Below, piece after piece: positions 34,476 to 44,255 of a stretch of DNA of 64,000 nucleotides (within the stretch, counting starts at the first letter, position 1; the number at the start of each line of letters is the position of its first letter). Source of the DNA: Celoporthe dispersa (lineage: Eukaryota; Ascomycota; Sordariomycetes; Diaporthales; Cryphonectriaceae); assembly GCA_016584495.1 (NCBI GenBank), contig WAID01000012.1, positions 558,001 through 622,000 of the forward strand. Reading direction: 5' to 3'. The notes beneath the pieces are model-generated. The model searched no databases. It worked only from the letters and a program-made list of their open reading frames with translations, and was not told the DNA's origin. The translations under genes and the position numbers were made by a program.

Positions 34476-35246
34476 ATGACAGACCGGTACGGCCACCCGC
34501 GCCAGAGCGTCTTCAACCGGCGCCATGCCTCAGCAGCCGCCAGCGTCTCCTACTCCACCACCACCTCCTCGTCCGCCTCCCAGCCGCACGCCTCTCACCT
34601 ACCACCGCCGGGCAACCCGAACGTGCCTGCGCTCCCAGGTCAGCAGCCGCTCAACGCGCCGGGCCGCCGCAAGATGTTTACGAGCCAGCTCACGCGGCGG
34701 CCCCCACCGGGTAGGCATGGCGGGGCTTTGGGGTTAGGTGTGGGGGTGGACGGCCCTGGAGGCGATGATGATGAGGACGGAGAGACTATGGTGGTGGAGG
34801 ATGACGACGACGACGGCATTGTCGTGCGCGATCACAACGGCGAGGTGGCGCTTGACGAGCCGCCGAGCTTGGTGGTGGACGATCCCGACGAGATTGTGTT
34901 GGACATGAGACAGGAGAACGAGAGTGAGTTGAAGTTCCTCGTCACGCCTGCGAGGCCCGCAGATGACAATGGCTGACCAAGAGGCGATGCCTATGTATAG
35001 AGGAGAGGCAGAGGCTTGCTGATGCTGTTAAACAGCACCAGAGTCAACAGAACAGTGTCCCCGCTCAACCAGAGGGTGCGTAAAACCAGACCGAGGCGTC
35101 ACTACATGTTGTCTTCTTCACATGCTGACATTTCACAATGCACAGAACTTCTCGAGGCAGTCAGGGCAAGTCTGCGCGCCAAAGTGGCAGCCCTAGCGGA
35201 AGACAACTGGATGTACGAGGAGGAAGACGAGCCGCGATTAGTATAG
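34476..35246 (+). CDS. Conserved-looking hypothetical protein with C-terminal coiled coil
   Basis: Three exons, 34476-34923, 35001-35075 and 35146-35246 (introns 77 and 70 bp), give 207 residues. I do not recognise the family. The N-terminal half is basic and Ser/Pro-rich (MTDRYGHPRQSVFNRRHAS; GRRKMFTSQLTRR). The middle is strongly acidic (DDDEDGETMVVEDDDDDG) and ends in ILDM-type sequence (DEIVLDMRQENE). The last ~65 residues form a helix rich in Lys, Glu and Gln, ending AEDNWMYEEEDEPRLV. Both introns are needed to keep the coil in frame. The layout (disordered basic start, acidic middle, short coil) suggests a small scaffold or adaptor in a complex. I give no function. It ends 158 bp from the converging GET4 gene. 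Confidence 0.7.
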
Positions 35247-35404
35247 GAGACTAGCCACGACCAGTTGTTAAGCCAGGTGTGGCGCTTCTGGCGATTGTTT
35301 CGATGAGCGCTCTAGCGTCAACGATATGTAGCGTGCTCTTCCTTTTTCATTCCTTTTTTTTTTTTCCTCCCTTCTTTTTCCTTCTTTTTACACAATGTGC
35401 CACT

Positions 35405-36504
35405 TCAGTCCAGCCCTTCCGCAGCCGGTGCCTCGACCCTCCTGACAGGTGGCTTGGACGGACTCCCGGCGCCACCGCCCATACCCATGCCGCCACCGCC
35501 AAACAGGCTGCCCATCATGTCGAGGAGCGGGTTGCTCTGTCGTGGCCTCTGGATGCCAAAGTACATCTCGGCAATGATCTCGAGCGCCTCGTCCCATGAG
35601 CCCACCTCGGCGATGTGGTTCCCATACTTGGTCTGCAGCTGCTTGAACAGCTCGGGGCTCCCCCTCTGCACAGCGAGCAGCAGCATGCCCAGGAAGTTCA
35701 GCAGCGGCAGGCTAGGAAACACCCTGACGTCCGCGGCCCCGCTGCTGACGTCCTGCACGCCCAGCCCTGCGCCCTTGTCCGCGCTCAGCAGGCTGGTGAA
35801 GGTCTGGTACGAGGTGTTGGCCGCGCGCACGTTCGCGACGAGGAGGTACGGGAGGACCGCGCGCGAGAGGTAGGCTGCCGCCGTGTGGCTTTCGTCCTCC
35901 TTGTACCACTCGTACTCCATGCGCGTAAGCACCTCGGCGGAGTCGCGGGTGCCGAGCAGGAGGTGGCGCTCTGCTTCGTAGGGCTCGTGCTCCTCGGCGT
36001 AGATGCTACCTGCGACGTGGTGCAGGTCTGGGTCGCCGGCAGGGAACTCGCCGAACTTGGAGGACCAGCTGTACACGCGGACAAGGCATCCATCAGTAAG
36101 TGTCGGGAAAGGTTTTCACAGGGGGGGGGAGACAAGGGGCGGCAGGTAAGTACTCACGCGAGCATCTGGTCTACAAACTTCTTCCTTGTGGGCTCGCCGC
36201 TCTCAAACAGGCGCAGGCACGTCAGCAGCCTGCCCTTGGAGGTGGCATCGGGCTTCAGCTCGGCCTGCTTGTACACGTCCACCAGGAGCACGCAGAGGTC
36301 CCCGCCGCTGCCGCCCTGGCCGGCCTTCAGGAGAGACTGTGACACGCTGAACAGGATGTCGATGGCGGCGTCCCAGTTCTTGGCCTTTATATACCGTGCT
36401 GCCACCACACGCGTCTGCTGCTGGGCTTCGTAGAACTGCCCCTCGCCGATGCGGGCCTGCAGTCGGGCGATGATCTTCTCGATCTTGTCGGCCTTGGACG
36501 CCAT
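35405..36504 (-). CDS. GET4: Golgi-to-ER traffic protein GET4
   Basis: Two exons, 36504-36158 and 36068-35405 (89-bp intron), give 336 residues, typical for the family. The start is MASKADKIEKIIARLQARIGEG, and the protein is an all-alpha TPR-like solenoid. Recognisable family stretches are YEAQQQTRVVAARYIK, WDAAIDILFSVSQSLLKAGQ, SGGDLCVLLVDVYKQA, then HHVAGSIYAEEHEPYEAERH and LNFLGMLLLAVQRGSPELF. A Gly/Met-rich tail (FGGGGMGMGGGAG) follows. Get4 with Get5 forms the adaptor that passes tail-anchored membrane proteins from Sgt2 to the Get3 ATPase for ER insertion. The gene is divergent from the RRM-protein gene. No frame problems are seen. Confidence 0.9.
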
Positions 36505-37016
36505 GGTTGATCGCTTTGATTTTTTTTTTTTTGGGTTTGGGGGGGGGGGCGTTCTGGAAGGGCGAGAGAAAAATTTGGTCGCTGGTAGCAGAGAGGACGA
36601 TGGTAGGGTGGGAGTGGTATTGTGGTGGTGTCTCTGGAGAAAAAGGTTGAACATGAGCAGGCCAGGATGATGTCGTCGTGTTGCTGCCAAGCAGAGCAGG
36701 GCCAAGCTCACCGCGGGGCTGGCAGGAGCTGCTTACTTCATACTGTAGCACTATGGCGGTAGTACAGCAGGGACCAGACTGGGGTCTCGTCTCTAGGCTA
36801 GCCCGGTAGGGGTCTGAAAATATCAAATGCTCCTTCACGGTCTGTGAAAATTTCCTCTTTTGTTCACAGGTCCTTTAGGGTCAACAATCCATTCTTTTTT
36901 TCCGCGCCTCTTCTTCTTCTCAGCTAACTACGCAAGCTGTATCGTCTGCCGCTTTGACTCTTCCGCCCTCTCGATACTCACTCATATCCCATCAGACTCC
37001 TCCCGCTCGTGGCAAG
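36505..37016. other. Divergent promoter region, GET4 / RRM protein
   Basis: About 510 bp, with T and G runs next to the GET4 start and a GTAC-type patch near 36743-36772. No gene is seen. Confidence 0.5.
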
Positions 37017-38299
37017 ATGTTCTCACGTGCCCTTGCCTTCTCAGGCCGGTCTCTGGCCAACCGCCCCATGCCAGTCTCCTCAGGAGCTGCATTTTCCAGG
37101 TAAGTTAATGCCCGTGCCAATAACACGAAGCCGTCACGGACAATTCCTTCCTTTGCTCGGGGAAGATGTGTTTTGTGGGATGCATTCTGCAGTCTCTGAT
37201 CAGCTCGCGCTCTTCCCAATGACCGGCCCCGCTGCCAAACCTCCCTTCCAGTTTATCATGTACCTCGGTAGAGTAGGGCTATCCTCGTACATCAGCACTG
37301 CCCACCACATAAAAATGTATCCCAGATCCTTCTTCAATCCATCCTCAGTGTGCTTTTGCAGCAGATGGCTATCTCATGACGTATCTTCCCGGGCACGCCT
37401 CTGGACCCGCTCTGCTACTCTCCCGCCCGATCAAACGGACGCGCCCAAGTTGAGACTTTCTATTAGATATTTCACGGCTACAGCCAACTTCATGTCCACT
37501 GAGATATACGTTGGGTAAGTTTTGCTTGTTCCCTCGTTCAGTCCTAGTCTGCCTAGCACTCGCTAACATGCTGTAGAAACCTCTCCTACGAGGTGCTGCA
37601 ACAAGACCTGGAGGAAAAGTTCCAGACGTTCGGCGACATCGAAGAAGTGGTATGATTAAGTACCCAGAAGGGGCTGGCCTCTGCAGCTGAGGCCTATCAA
37701 CTCTTGCTTGAGAGAACGGGCTAGCTTGGGAAGGGCTGAATGCTGACTGGGGATGTAGAGGATGATCAACAAGGAGAATGGCCAATTCAAGGGGTTTGCC
37801 TATGTCAAGTTCAGCGACAACCAAGAGGATGGACAGACCAGCCAGTCCGTCGCCCAGGCCGCGATCGAGCAGTTGAACGATTCAGTGTGAGTTCAGCCGG
37901 CGCCCCCCCCACCAACCCCCCGTCGTCCTCTCACAAATTTGACTGGGAACGCCTGCTTCGTGGAGCACTGACACTGCCTCCAGCTTCAACGGGCGGAGGA
38001 TGTTCGTCCAGCACCTGAGAGAGAGGACGACCCGGCTGGGCTTTGGAGGCCGTGAAGGTGGCGGCTACGGACAAGGGTCTCGCGATGGGGGCTACAGCCG
38101 AGGCGACCGCAGTGGTTCCTATGACCGGAATGGAGGGTTCAATCGAGGCAGCCGGAACGGCGGTTATGAGCGGAGCGAAGGCTACAGCCGCGGCGGTGGC
38201 AGGGGAGGTTATGGTCGCGGCGGTAGCCGGGGAGGTTTTGGTCGCGACGGTGGCCGCAGAAACAATGAGGGAGGGAACTACGACGACGCCAGCTTCTAA
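37017..38299 (+). CDS. Glycine-rich RNA-binding protein with RRM, probably mitochondrial
   Basis: Five exons, 37017-37099, 37467-37514, 37577-37649, 37759-37886 and 37984-38299, give 215 residues. The N terminus MFSRALAFSGRSLANRPMP is rich in Arg, Ser and Ala with no acidic residue, like a mitochondrial presequence. One RRM follows: RNP2 IYVGNLSYEV and RNP1 KGFAYVKF, between about residues 40 and 125. The last ~85 residues are Gly/Arg/Tyr-rich with RGG-type repeats (SRGGGRGGYGRGGSRGG). Such proteins bind single-stranded RNA and often act in organellar RNA metabolism or as stress-related chaperones. The first intron (367 bp) is long, and the microexon-sized exons 2 and 3 rest on frame and on RRM continuity. 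An alternative is a cytosolic product from the internal Met (MSTEIYVGNL). Confidence 0.82.
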
Positions 38300-38702
38300 G
38301 CTAGCCGATGCGAGAACGGACCTCGCAACCTCAGGTTTTTACACCTCAGAAGTGAAACAGGGCGGCGGCGAAGAAACCAGATGTGTGGTCACGCCAGCAC
38401 ACCGACCAGAGCTTGACTACACAGGGATGCGTCGGGATACACGGGCGAGGCATACTGGCAGCGTTTGTGTCAATGTCAACTTGTATCATAAAGATTCCAT
38501 ATTCACCTTATTCCACTCACTCATGCTTTTCTAGGCAGTGTCCTGAAGCCTCAGAGCAGCAGCAGCTTATTTCTTGTGCACAGCGCCACCCGCTCCGTCT
38601 CGGTGCTCAGCGCACCACCAAGCTCAGGTACATTTGTTACAGAATCATCTTGTTGATTATTAAGAGCATAGCTACTGTGCCGAGGGGTGGGGGTGGAGGT
38701 GT
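38300..38702. other. Intergenic, convergent 3' ends
   Basis: About 400 bp between the RRM-protein gene and the rhodopsin-like gene. No feature is seen. Confidence 0.5.
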
Positions 38703-40295
38703 CTACGAAGCCTGTCCATACCACGCACGCGAGTCCAGCTCCATGACATTGCCGACCCGCGGGGAGCACGGAAGCTCAGGCTCAGGGGCACTTGGACCGG
38801 AGAATATCACAGTATCCGTGCCATATGTGCCGCCCTTGCCGCTGAACGGGCCCCGCCCGCCGGAGGACACAAGAGTATCAGTGCCAGACGTGCTGGCCTT
38901 CCCACCGGAGGCCCCACCACCCTTTCCGCTCTCCATGGCGCTGGGTGTCCCGTAGGTCCAGGTGTGACTGCTTCCCGTGTAATACTGGCTCCTCTTGACC
39001 CTGGGCCGGAAGAAAATGGCGTAAGTAGGTAGGCAGGCGCAGATGATGCCCACCATGGGCTCGACACAGGTATACATTAGGCTGCAGGACGTGACCCAGG
39101 TGAAGTCGGAGACGCTGAGGAGGCTCAGGATTTTACCTCGTAGCGCTCCGGCGATGCAGACGCTGGAGATCCATGTCAGCGTTCATCAAGAGCGCCAGTG
39201 ATTACGTGGTGTGAAGTGGGCGTTGGTGTTTCTCGAGACTTACAATAAACCCAGGATGAATATCCCACAGATCCCAATCTTCTTCTTTGCTGAAATTTTG
39301 ATCTTGTATACTGTTGAGGTTCAAATAAGGTCAGTGTCTGTTGAGATATCAAGCCTGAAAGTATTAATTATCGGGATCCAATCAATACTCACCATTGTGG
39401 ATGGGAAGGAGGAGCACCAGCGCATCGATAATGGTATCGCAGATTCCCATCCACATGAAATAGTCGAAGGAGAGACAGTGGCCATGGGGTGCCGAGGTAC
39501 TGCTATACCGCTCCCAAAAGTACGAGACGGGTCGGCAGCCGACCAGGAGGATGACCGTGTTGGCGAGCCAGAACAGGACGGCCAGGACCATGCAGAACCT
39601 GGTGGCGAAGCCACGGCCGAAGAGGCGTTCGTAGAAGAAGAGGATGGAGAACTTGGTCAGGGCTACGCAGGTAGCATAGATCTCGGTGTCGGCCCTGTCG
39701 GTGGTGGTCATGAGTTAATTACTTGTCTGCGGCATCTCGACAGCGAGAAGGAAGTAGATAGGACATGAAGGAGACAGAAGTAGGCCCAGAGGCCTTGGCA
39801 GAAGAGGAGGCATGGGTGCAAGATGCAAAGTAACTGTAGATGATACAGAGAATTATGGAAGTAGTACACCAAGAGAAAGATATATATATATATATAGGAA
39901 ATAGATATATAAACATAGCTTACCATGTGATCTTCAGTATGCTAACCAGCTCGGCTTCGCTCAATGCCCAAATGTGGTGTCCAGCCCCATAGTGTAGACT
40001 GAGAATAGCACAGACGAGTGTACCAAGGCAGATAATCTGATCAGGCCACAGGTTCATGTTCAGCATTCTTACGCAACCATACGTTTGAGACCATGTTTCT
40101 GTCAAACTTACCAGCGAGACCAGGAGGAGATAATCATCAATCGCCAGTCCACCAGGCATCCGCCTCCCTGGCCACGAAACGCAGGATAACAGCACCCACC
40201 CCAGACACTGTCAAGATTGTCACGGCAGCGATGGATGAGACGGTGTGATTTGCCGACAGATCGATCCCTTCTGGAGCAGGCTCCACGGAAGACAT
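38703..40295 (-). CDS. Fungal rhodopsin-domain seven-helix membrane protein, one apparent 1-base insertion
   Basis: Five exons, 40295-40112, 40036-39924, 39694-39393, 39310-39244 and 39162-38703, give about 374 residues. Helix 1 is at about 19-40. The family signature then follows: ARRRMPGGLAIDDYLLLVSL, SLHYGAGHHIWAL, ALTKFSILFFYERLF, a cysteine-bearing loop (GCRPVSYFW to HGHCLSFD) and SDFTWVTSC...CVEPMVGIICACLP before the last helix. The cytosolic tail of ~95 residues is Gly/Ser-rich. The 75-bp second intron (40037-40111) has no stop, so it is easily missed; removing it gives a normal second helix. One extra base in CCC 40165-40167 breaks the frame. These proteins are widespread, multicopy and mostly unassigned in Pezizomycotina; some flank biosynthetic clusters. 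The substrate or ligand is unknown. Confidence 0.83.
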
Positions 40296-42581
40296 CGTGA
40301 AGGAGGACGCAGGGCGGCAAAACAATGTTGCGGCCAATAGGTCCTCGAGACGTGCTGTGCATCCATCATCCGCCCAGTCGGGGAGAGCAATACTTTGTGG
40401 GACTGGCAATGACTGAGTATTTATCAAGAAGCCGCTGACACAACAAGGCTCGCTCCTCTCCACAAAACGCCTGTTTGCCCTTGGCTGGGGGCCGGATTCG
40501 ATCTTGTCTGGGTTAGGCAACGAGCTCAAGGGCTGGGATGGGTGTGCGTAGCAGTGCATATGTACTCTGGTCCTGAGACAATTCCTTCCGTCTCCTCGCC
40601 CATGGCAACAAGGATTCTGCAGGCTGGTTACTTAGATGAAGTGGTTTATCATTGCTAGCCTCCACCCCTCTCTCTCCCACGGATACGGCAGTCTGGAATA
40701 AATCACCCGCGACGACAGCGAACAATCACTACTCAACCTTGCCTCAGCTTGTCCCAGCCGACTTCTTCTTAGACTGGCCTAGCATGAACTAACATTCCTA
40801 CTCTTACACGAATAGCAAAAATCCACTGTTCTCCGGGATCAGGCTCAGTGATTCCATGGTCCCCAGGGGGGGGAGGGGGGAGGGCTTACATGAAAATAGA
40901 TGTTGCTTACGTCGTTTTGTCCTAGACAAGCAACTCGGATCTCATGTTCATTAGCGCTCCCACGTGTCTTATGATAAAAGAACAAGGACCCCCAGATTCT
41001 AGGAAATCCCAAGGGCACTCCCACGTGTCTCACTGCCCAGGTAGTGGTAAGCACCCGCAGTCCCGCGAGTGCTCCCTCGGCGGATAGTCCCCCAAAGAGC
41101 AATATCAGCGACCCAGACCCTAGACCGATCAATTTATACTTACGAACCGGTGTTTCGCACAAACCCAGAGGAACCCCCACCCCCCTTCTCTCTCCAGGAA
41201 ATGGCGCCACGTGCCAGTACTACCCAGGCCATGGTTATCGAAGATCCTGAGCCTGCTCTAGACTGCTAACTGACATGGGCGGGCGTGGTTGACAAGACGT
41301 AGACGGACTTTTTAGGACACTGGATTCCGGGCGGCCTTATAAAAAAAAATAGACGTCGACATCGCCAGAGAGTAGCCGCCGAGCCACGCCGCACCAACAG
41401 TATTGCAACTCGAAAGATTTACCTGCTCATGGATCCTCAAAAATGAAAAAGAAAGAAGAAGAAGAAGAAGGAGAGAAAAAAACCTCATTCACGTTTCAGC
41501 ACCTGGGGCCTGGTAGCCTATGATCGGGATGTGGGTGGGGTTGTGGCGGCGGAAAGGGGTGGATGGATGCTCTCAAGGCCTCGGTCCTGCAGCGGTCATT
41601 TCCTATTTCCTGATAATCTCCAAAAAGCCCAGAACAAATCAAGGCTCGAAACCAGACGTTCAGCCCAACGCCGAGATTGGAACAGCCTTGTTCAAGGCCG
41701 AAGAGATCCCACGGTGATGATTGTTCGCTCTGGTGGGAACTAAGGCCGAGCAAGACCCGTCGGCCTCGACACATCTCCACGGTTCCGACCGAAGAGACCA
41801 CTCGGCATTGATCGCCGTCGGTCCTTACTGGAAGCAGATACGGATTACTCAGTACATGGTAAGAAATACAACGGCGAGGCAGAGAGCCTGGGGCCATTCT
41901 GACAGGCCAAGAAGAGCCTGAGCCGCATTGGGGGCCGTAAGGATTGCTGAAGGGAAGAAGAAAAAAAAGAGGGTGGGGGGAACAGAAGAGGGAGGTGCCT
42001 AACATGTTCGCTATCCAAGCCACAACAGTGACCGCATTCGGTACGGGCCGCGACTTCACACACCTTTTTCGAGACAAGAACCGGAAGAATCACGTGGAGA
42101 TGGAACATGTTGTTGTGAGAGGATAAAGTGAGATCGGGGGAGACAGCCTGAATAGAATCAAAATACAGGTTCGCAGTTAGTAATTACATGTAGGGCTAGC
42201 AGATATTGTTATCTTCCTTGACTCCTATAGCTGTAGAGGAGAAATACTAATTATCGAAAGCAAGAAAGAAGAGAAGAGAGGCAACAGCCGAAAGAAAGAA
42301 GAGGAGGAGAAAAAATCAAACCAAAACCAACAAACTCAACGCACACATTACTAATTTGTACTGCTGTAAGGTTACAAATAGCAGCGCGGGGTGGTTGACA
42401 TCCGCTGACAAATTGTACACGAGACAGCGATAAATGAGAGCAAGGCTATATTAACCCATGTTAACATTGATGGCATACTGTCCAAACCTCTCACATACCT
42501 ACATTTTCTATTTTCTGTAATTTCCAATTAACAACCCTTCCTTCTCCAGCAGACTGACTCCGCTGCTGAGAAATTTGAACC
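40296..42581. promoter_or_regulatory. Divergent upstream region with four CACGTG boxes
   Basis: 2.3 kb between the rhodopsin-like gene and the reductase gene. CACGTG occurs at 40961-40966, 41022-41027, 41208-41213 and 42091-42096. The first two lie in an exact 13-base direct repeat (CTCCCACGTGTCT, 40957-40969 and 41018-41030). CACGTG is the site of bHLH factors. A TATA-like TATATTAA lies about 130 bp before the reductase start. No coding frame is convincing. Confidence 0.45.
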
Positions 42582-43976
42582 ATGTCGGGCAGGCAAAACT
42601 TTGGTCTGATCAGGCGCGGCGCTGGCAACGCTGTCATCGAGCCCAGAGCTGTACCAGAGCTCCAAGACGACTATGTCCTGGTGAAGACGGCAGCAGTCGC
42701 CCTCAACCCGACGGACTGGACCACCCTCGACGCCGTCGGAGATGACGGCACGCTCGTTGGCTGTGACTATGCCGGCGTCGTCGAGGCAGTGGGCAGTCGT
42801 GTGACCAGAACCTTCAAGAAAGGTGACCGCATCGCTGGGTTCGGGCACGGAGGTGAGGGAACCCGCCCCCCTCCCCCCGGGGATCTGTAGCTTTTGATGG
42901 CATCCAGTCACGAGGAGCTCATTTGACTCAGCGGTAGACCTCTCTAACTGGATTACTTGTTAGGTAACGATGCGAACCCCGAAACGGGCGCCTTTGCCCG
43001 GTACATCGCCGTCAAGGGCGACATCCAGATGCACATTCCGGACAGCGTCAGCTTCGAGGCAGCATCGACAACAGGTGTCGGCGTCGCGACGGCTGGATAC
43101 GCGCTCTACAAGGTCCTCAACCTCCCGTGGCCGGACGCGGGCAATGCTGCCGAGCCAGCTCCGGCAGACACGACCACAGATAATAATACCACCGTCTTTA
43201 TATACGGAGGCAGCACGGCGACCGGGACACTCGCGATACAATTCGCAAAGCTGTGAGCTTATCATCTTTTTCATTACTTGCCGCTGCTCGGTCATTGCCC
43301 TGATGGAGGTTTCTGAGGGTCCTGACAACCTGTAGGTCTGGCTGGAGGGTGGTTACAACATGTTCCCCGCGAAACTTTGATCTCGTCAAGGGCCTCGGAG
43401 CCGATCTCGTCTTCGACTACGTACGTATGACCCATTTACTCTTACTTCCTCATAGTATCGATATCGCCTTGCTCTCCCCCGTCTACTTTTTTCTCTTTCG
43501 CAAAGTTCACAATCCCACCACAGAAAGACCAAGACGTGGGCAAGAAGATCCGCACAGCAACAGCCTCCCGCATAGCAAAGGTCTTTGACACAGTCAACGT
43601 GGAGTCTTCTGCAGCGATCTGTGCTGAGGCCCTGGGGCCAGACGGCGGCGTGTACTGCAACCTGCTCGGCGTCGACTGTCCCCGCGACGACGTCGAGTCC
43701 GTCTTCTTCCTCGGGTACGACATGTCGGGCGAGATGTACAAGTTTGAAGGGGAGACGTACCAGGCCAGACCGGAGGCGCTCGAGTTTGGTCGCAGGTGGG
43801 TGAGCGCTGCCGAGGGGCTCTGGGCGGCGGGGAAATGGACGCCTCATCCTCAGCGGGTGGGCGAGGGCGGGCTGCTGGGCCTGCTTGGTGGTATGCAGGA
43901 GATGCGGGAGGGGCTGGTCAGCGGCGAGAAGTTGGTCTACCGAGTGGAGGACACAGAGTGGCCTGGTGATGATTAG
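42582..43976 (+). CDS. Medium-chain reductase, ToxD/trans-enoyl reductase-like
   Basis: Four exons, 42582-42852, 42964-43252, 43336-43420 and 43524-43976 (introns 111, 83 and 103 bp), give 365 residues. The N-terminal GroES-like domain has VALNPTDWTTLD and GCDYAGVVEAVGSRV, followed by KGDRIAGFGHGG. The Rossmann domain has VFIYGGSTATGTLAIQFAKLSGW and VVTTCSPRNFDLVKGLGADLVFDY. The cysteine and glutamate ligands of zinc alcohol dehydrogenases are absent, which fits the zinc-free enoyl reductase branch (ToxD, LovC type). Such enzymes use NADPH to reduce enoyl or quinone-like double bonds, often as partners of polyketide synthases, but many stand alone. No synthase is present in this window. The gene is convergent with the decarboxylase (279 bp between stops). 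Confidence 0.85.
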
Positions 43977-44255
43977 TATTGCAAGGTGGCGAGGAATTAA
44001 TGCCCTGCCAGCACGATAGCTTGCAACGACGGCAAGGCGTACGTGGTTAATTATCTACACGTCTTTTGTGAAGTAAGCGGATAATACTGAGGAACCATGA
44101 CATGAGAGCTGTTGTAATTATGGTCACGAGCCAAGGGCTTACGGCCTGCTATGTATATGTAACTAAGCCGCACAATCATTACTTAATGAATGTGATCTGT
44201 TGAAAGCCTCCACAAGATCGATTTGCCAGCACCAACTTGTGATTATTATGACTTA

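Noticed and set aside
41496..42077. 193-codon minus-strand frame between the rhodopsin-like and reductase genes
   Set aside because: Irregular composition, no motif, and no supporting neighbours in the same frame; treated as intergenic.
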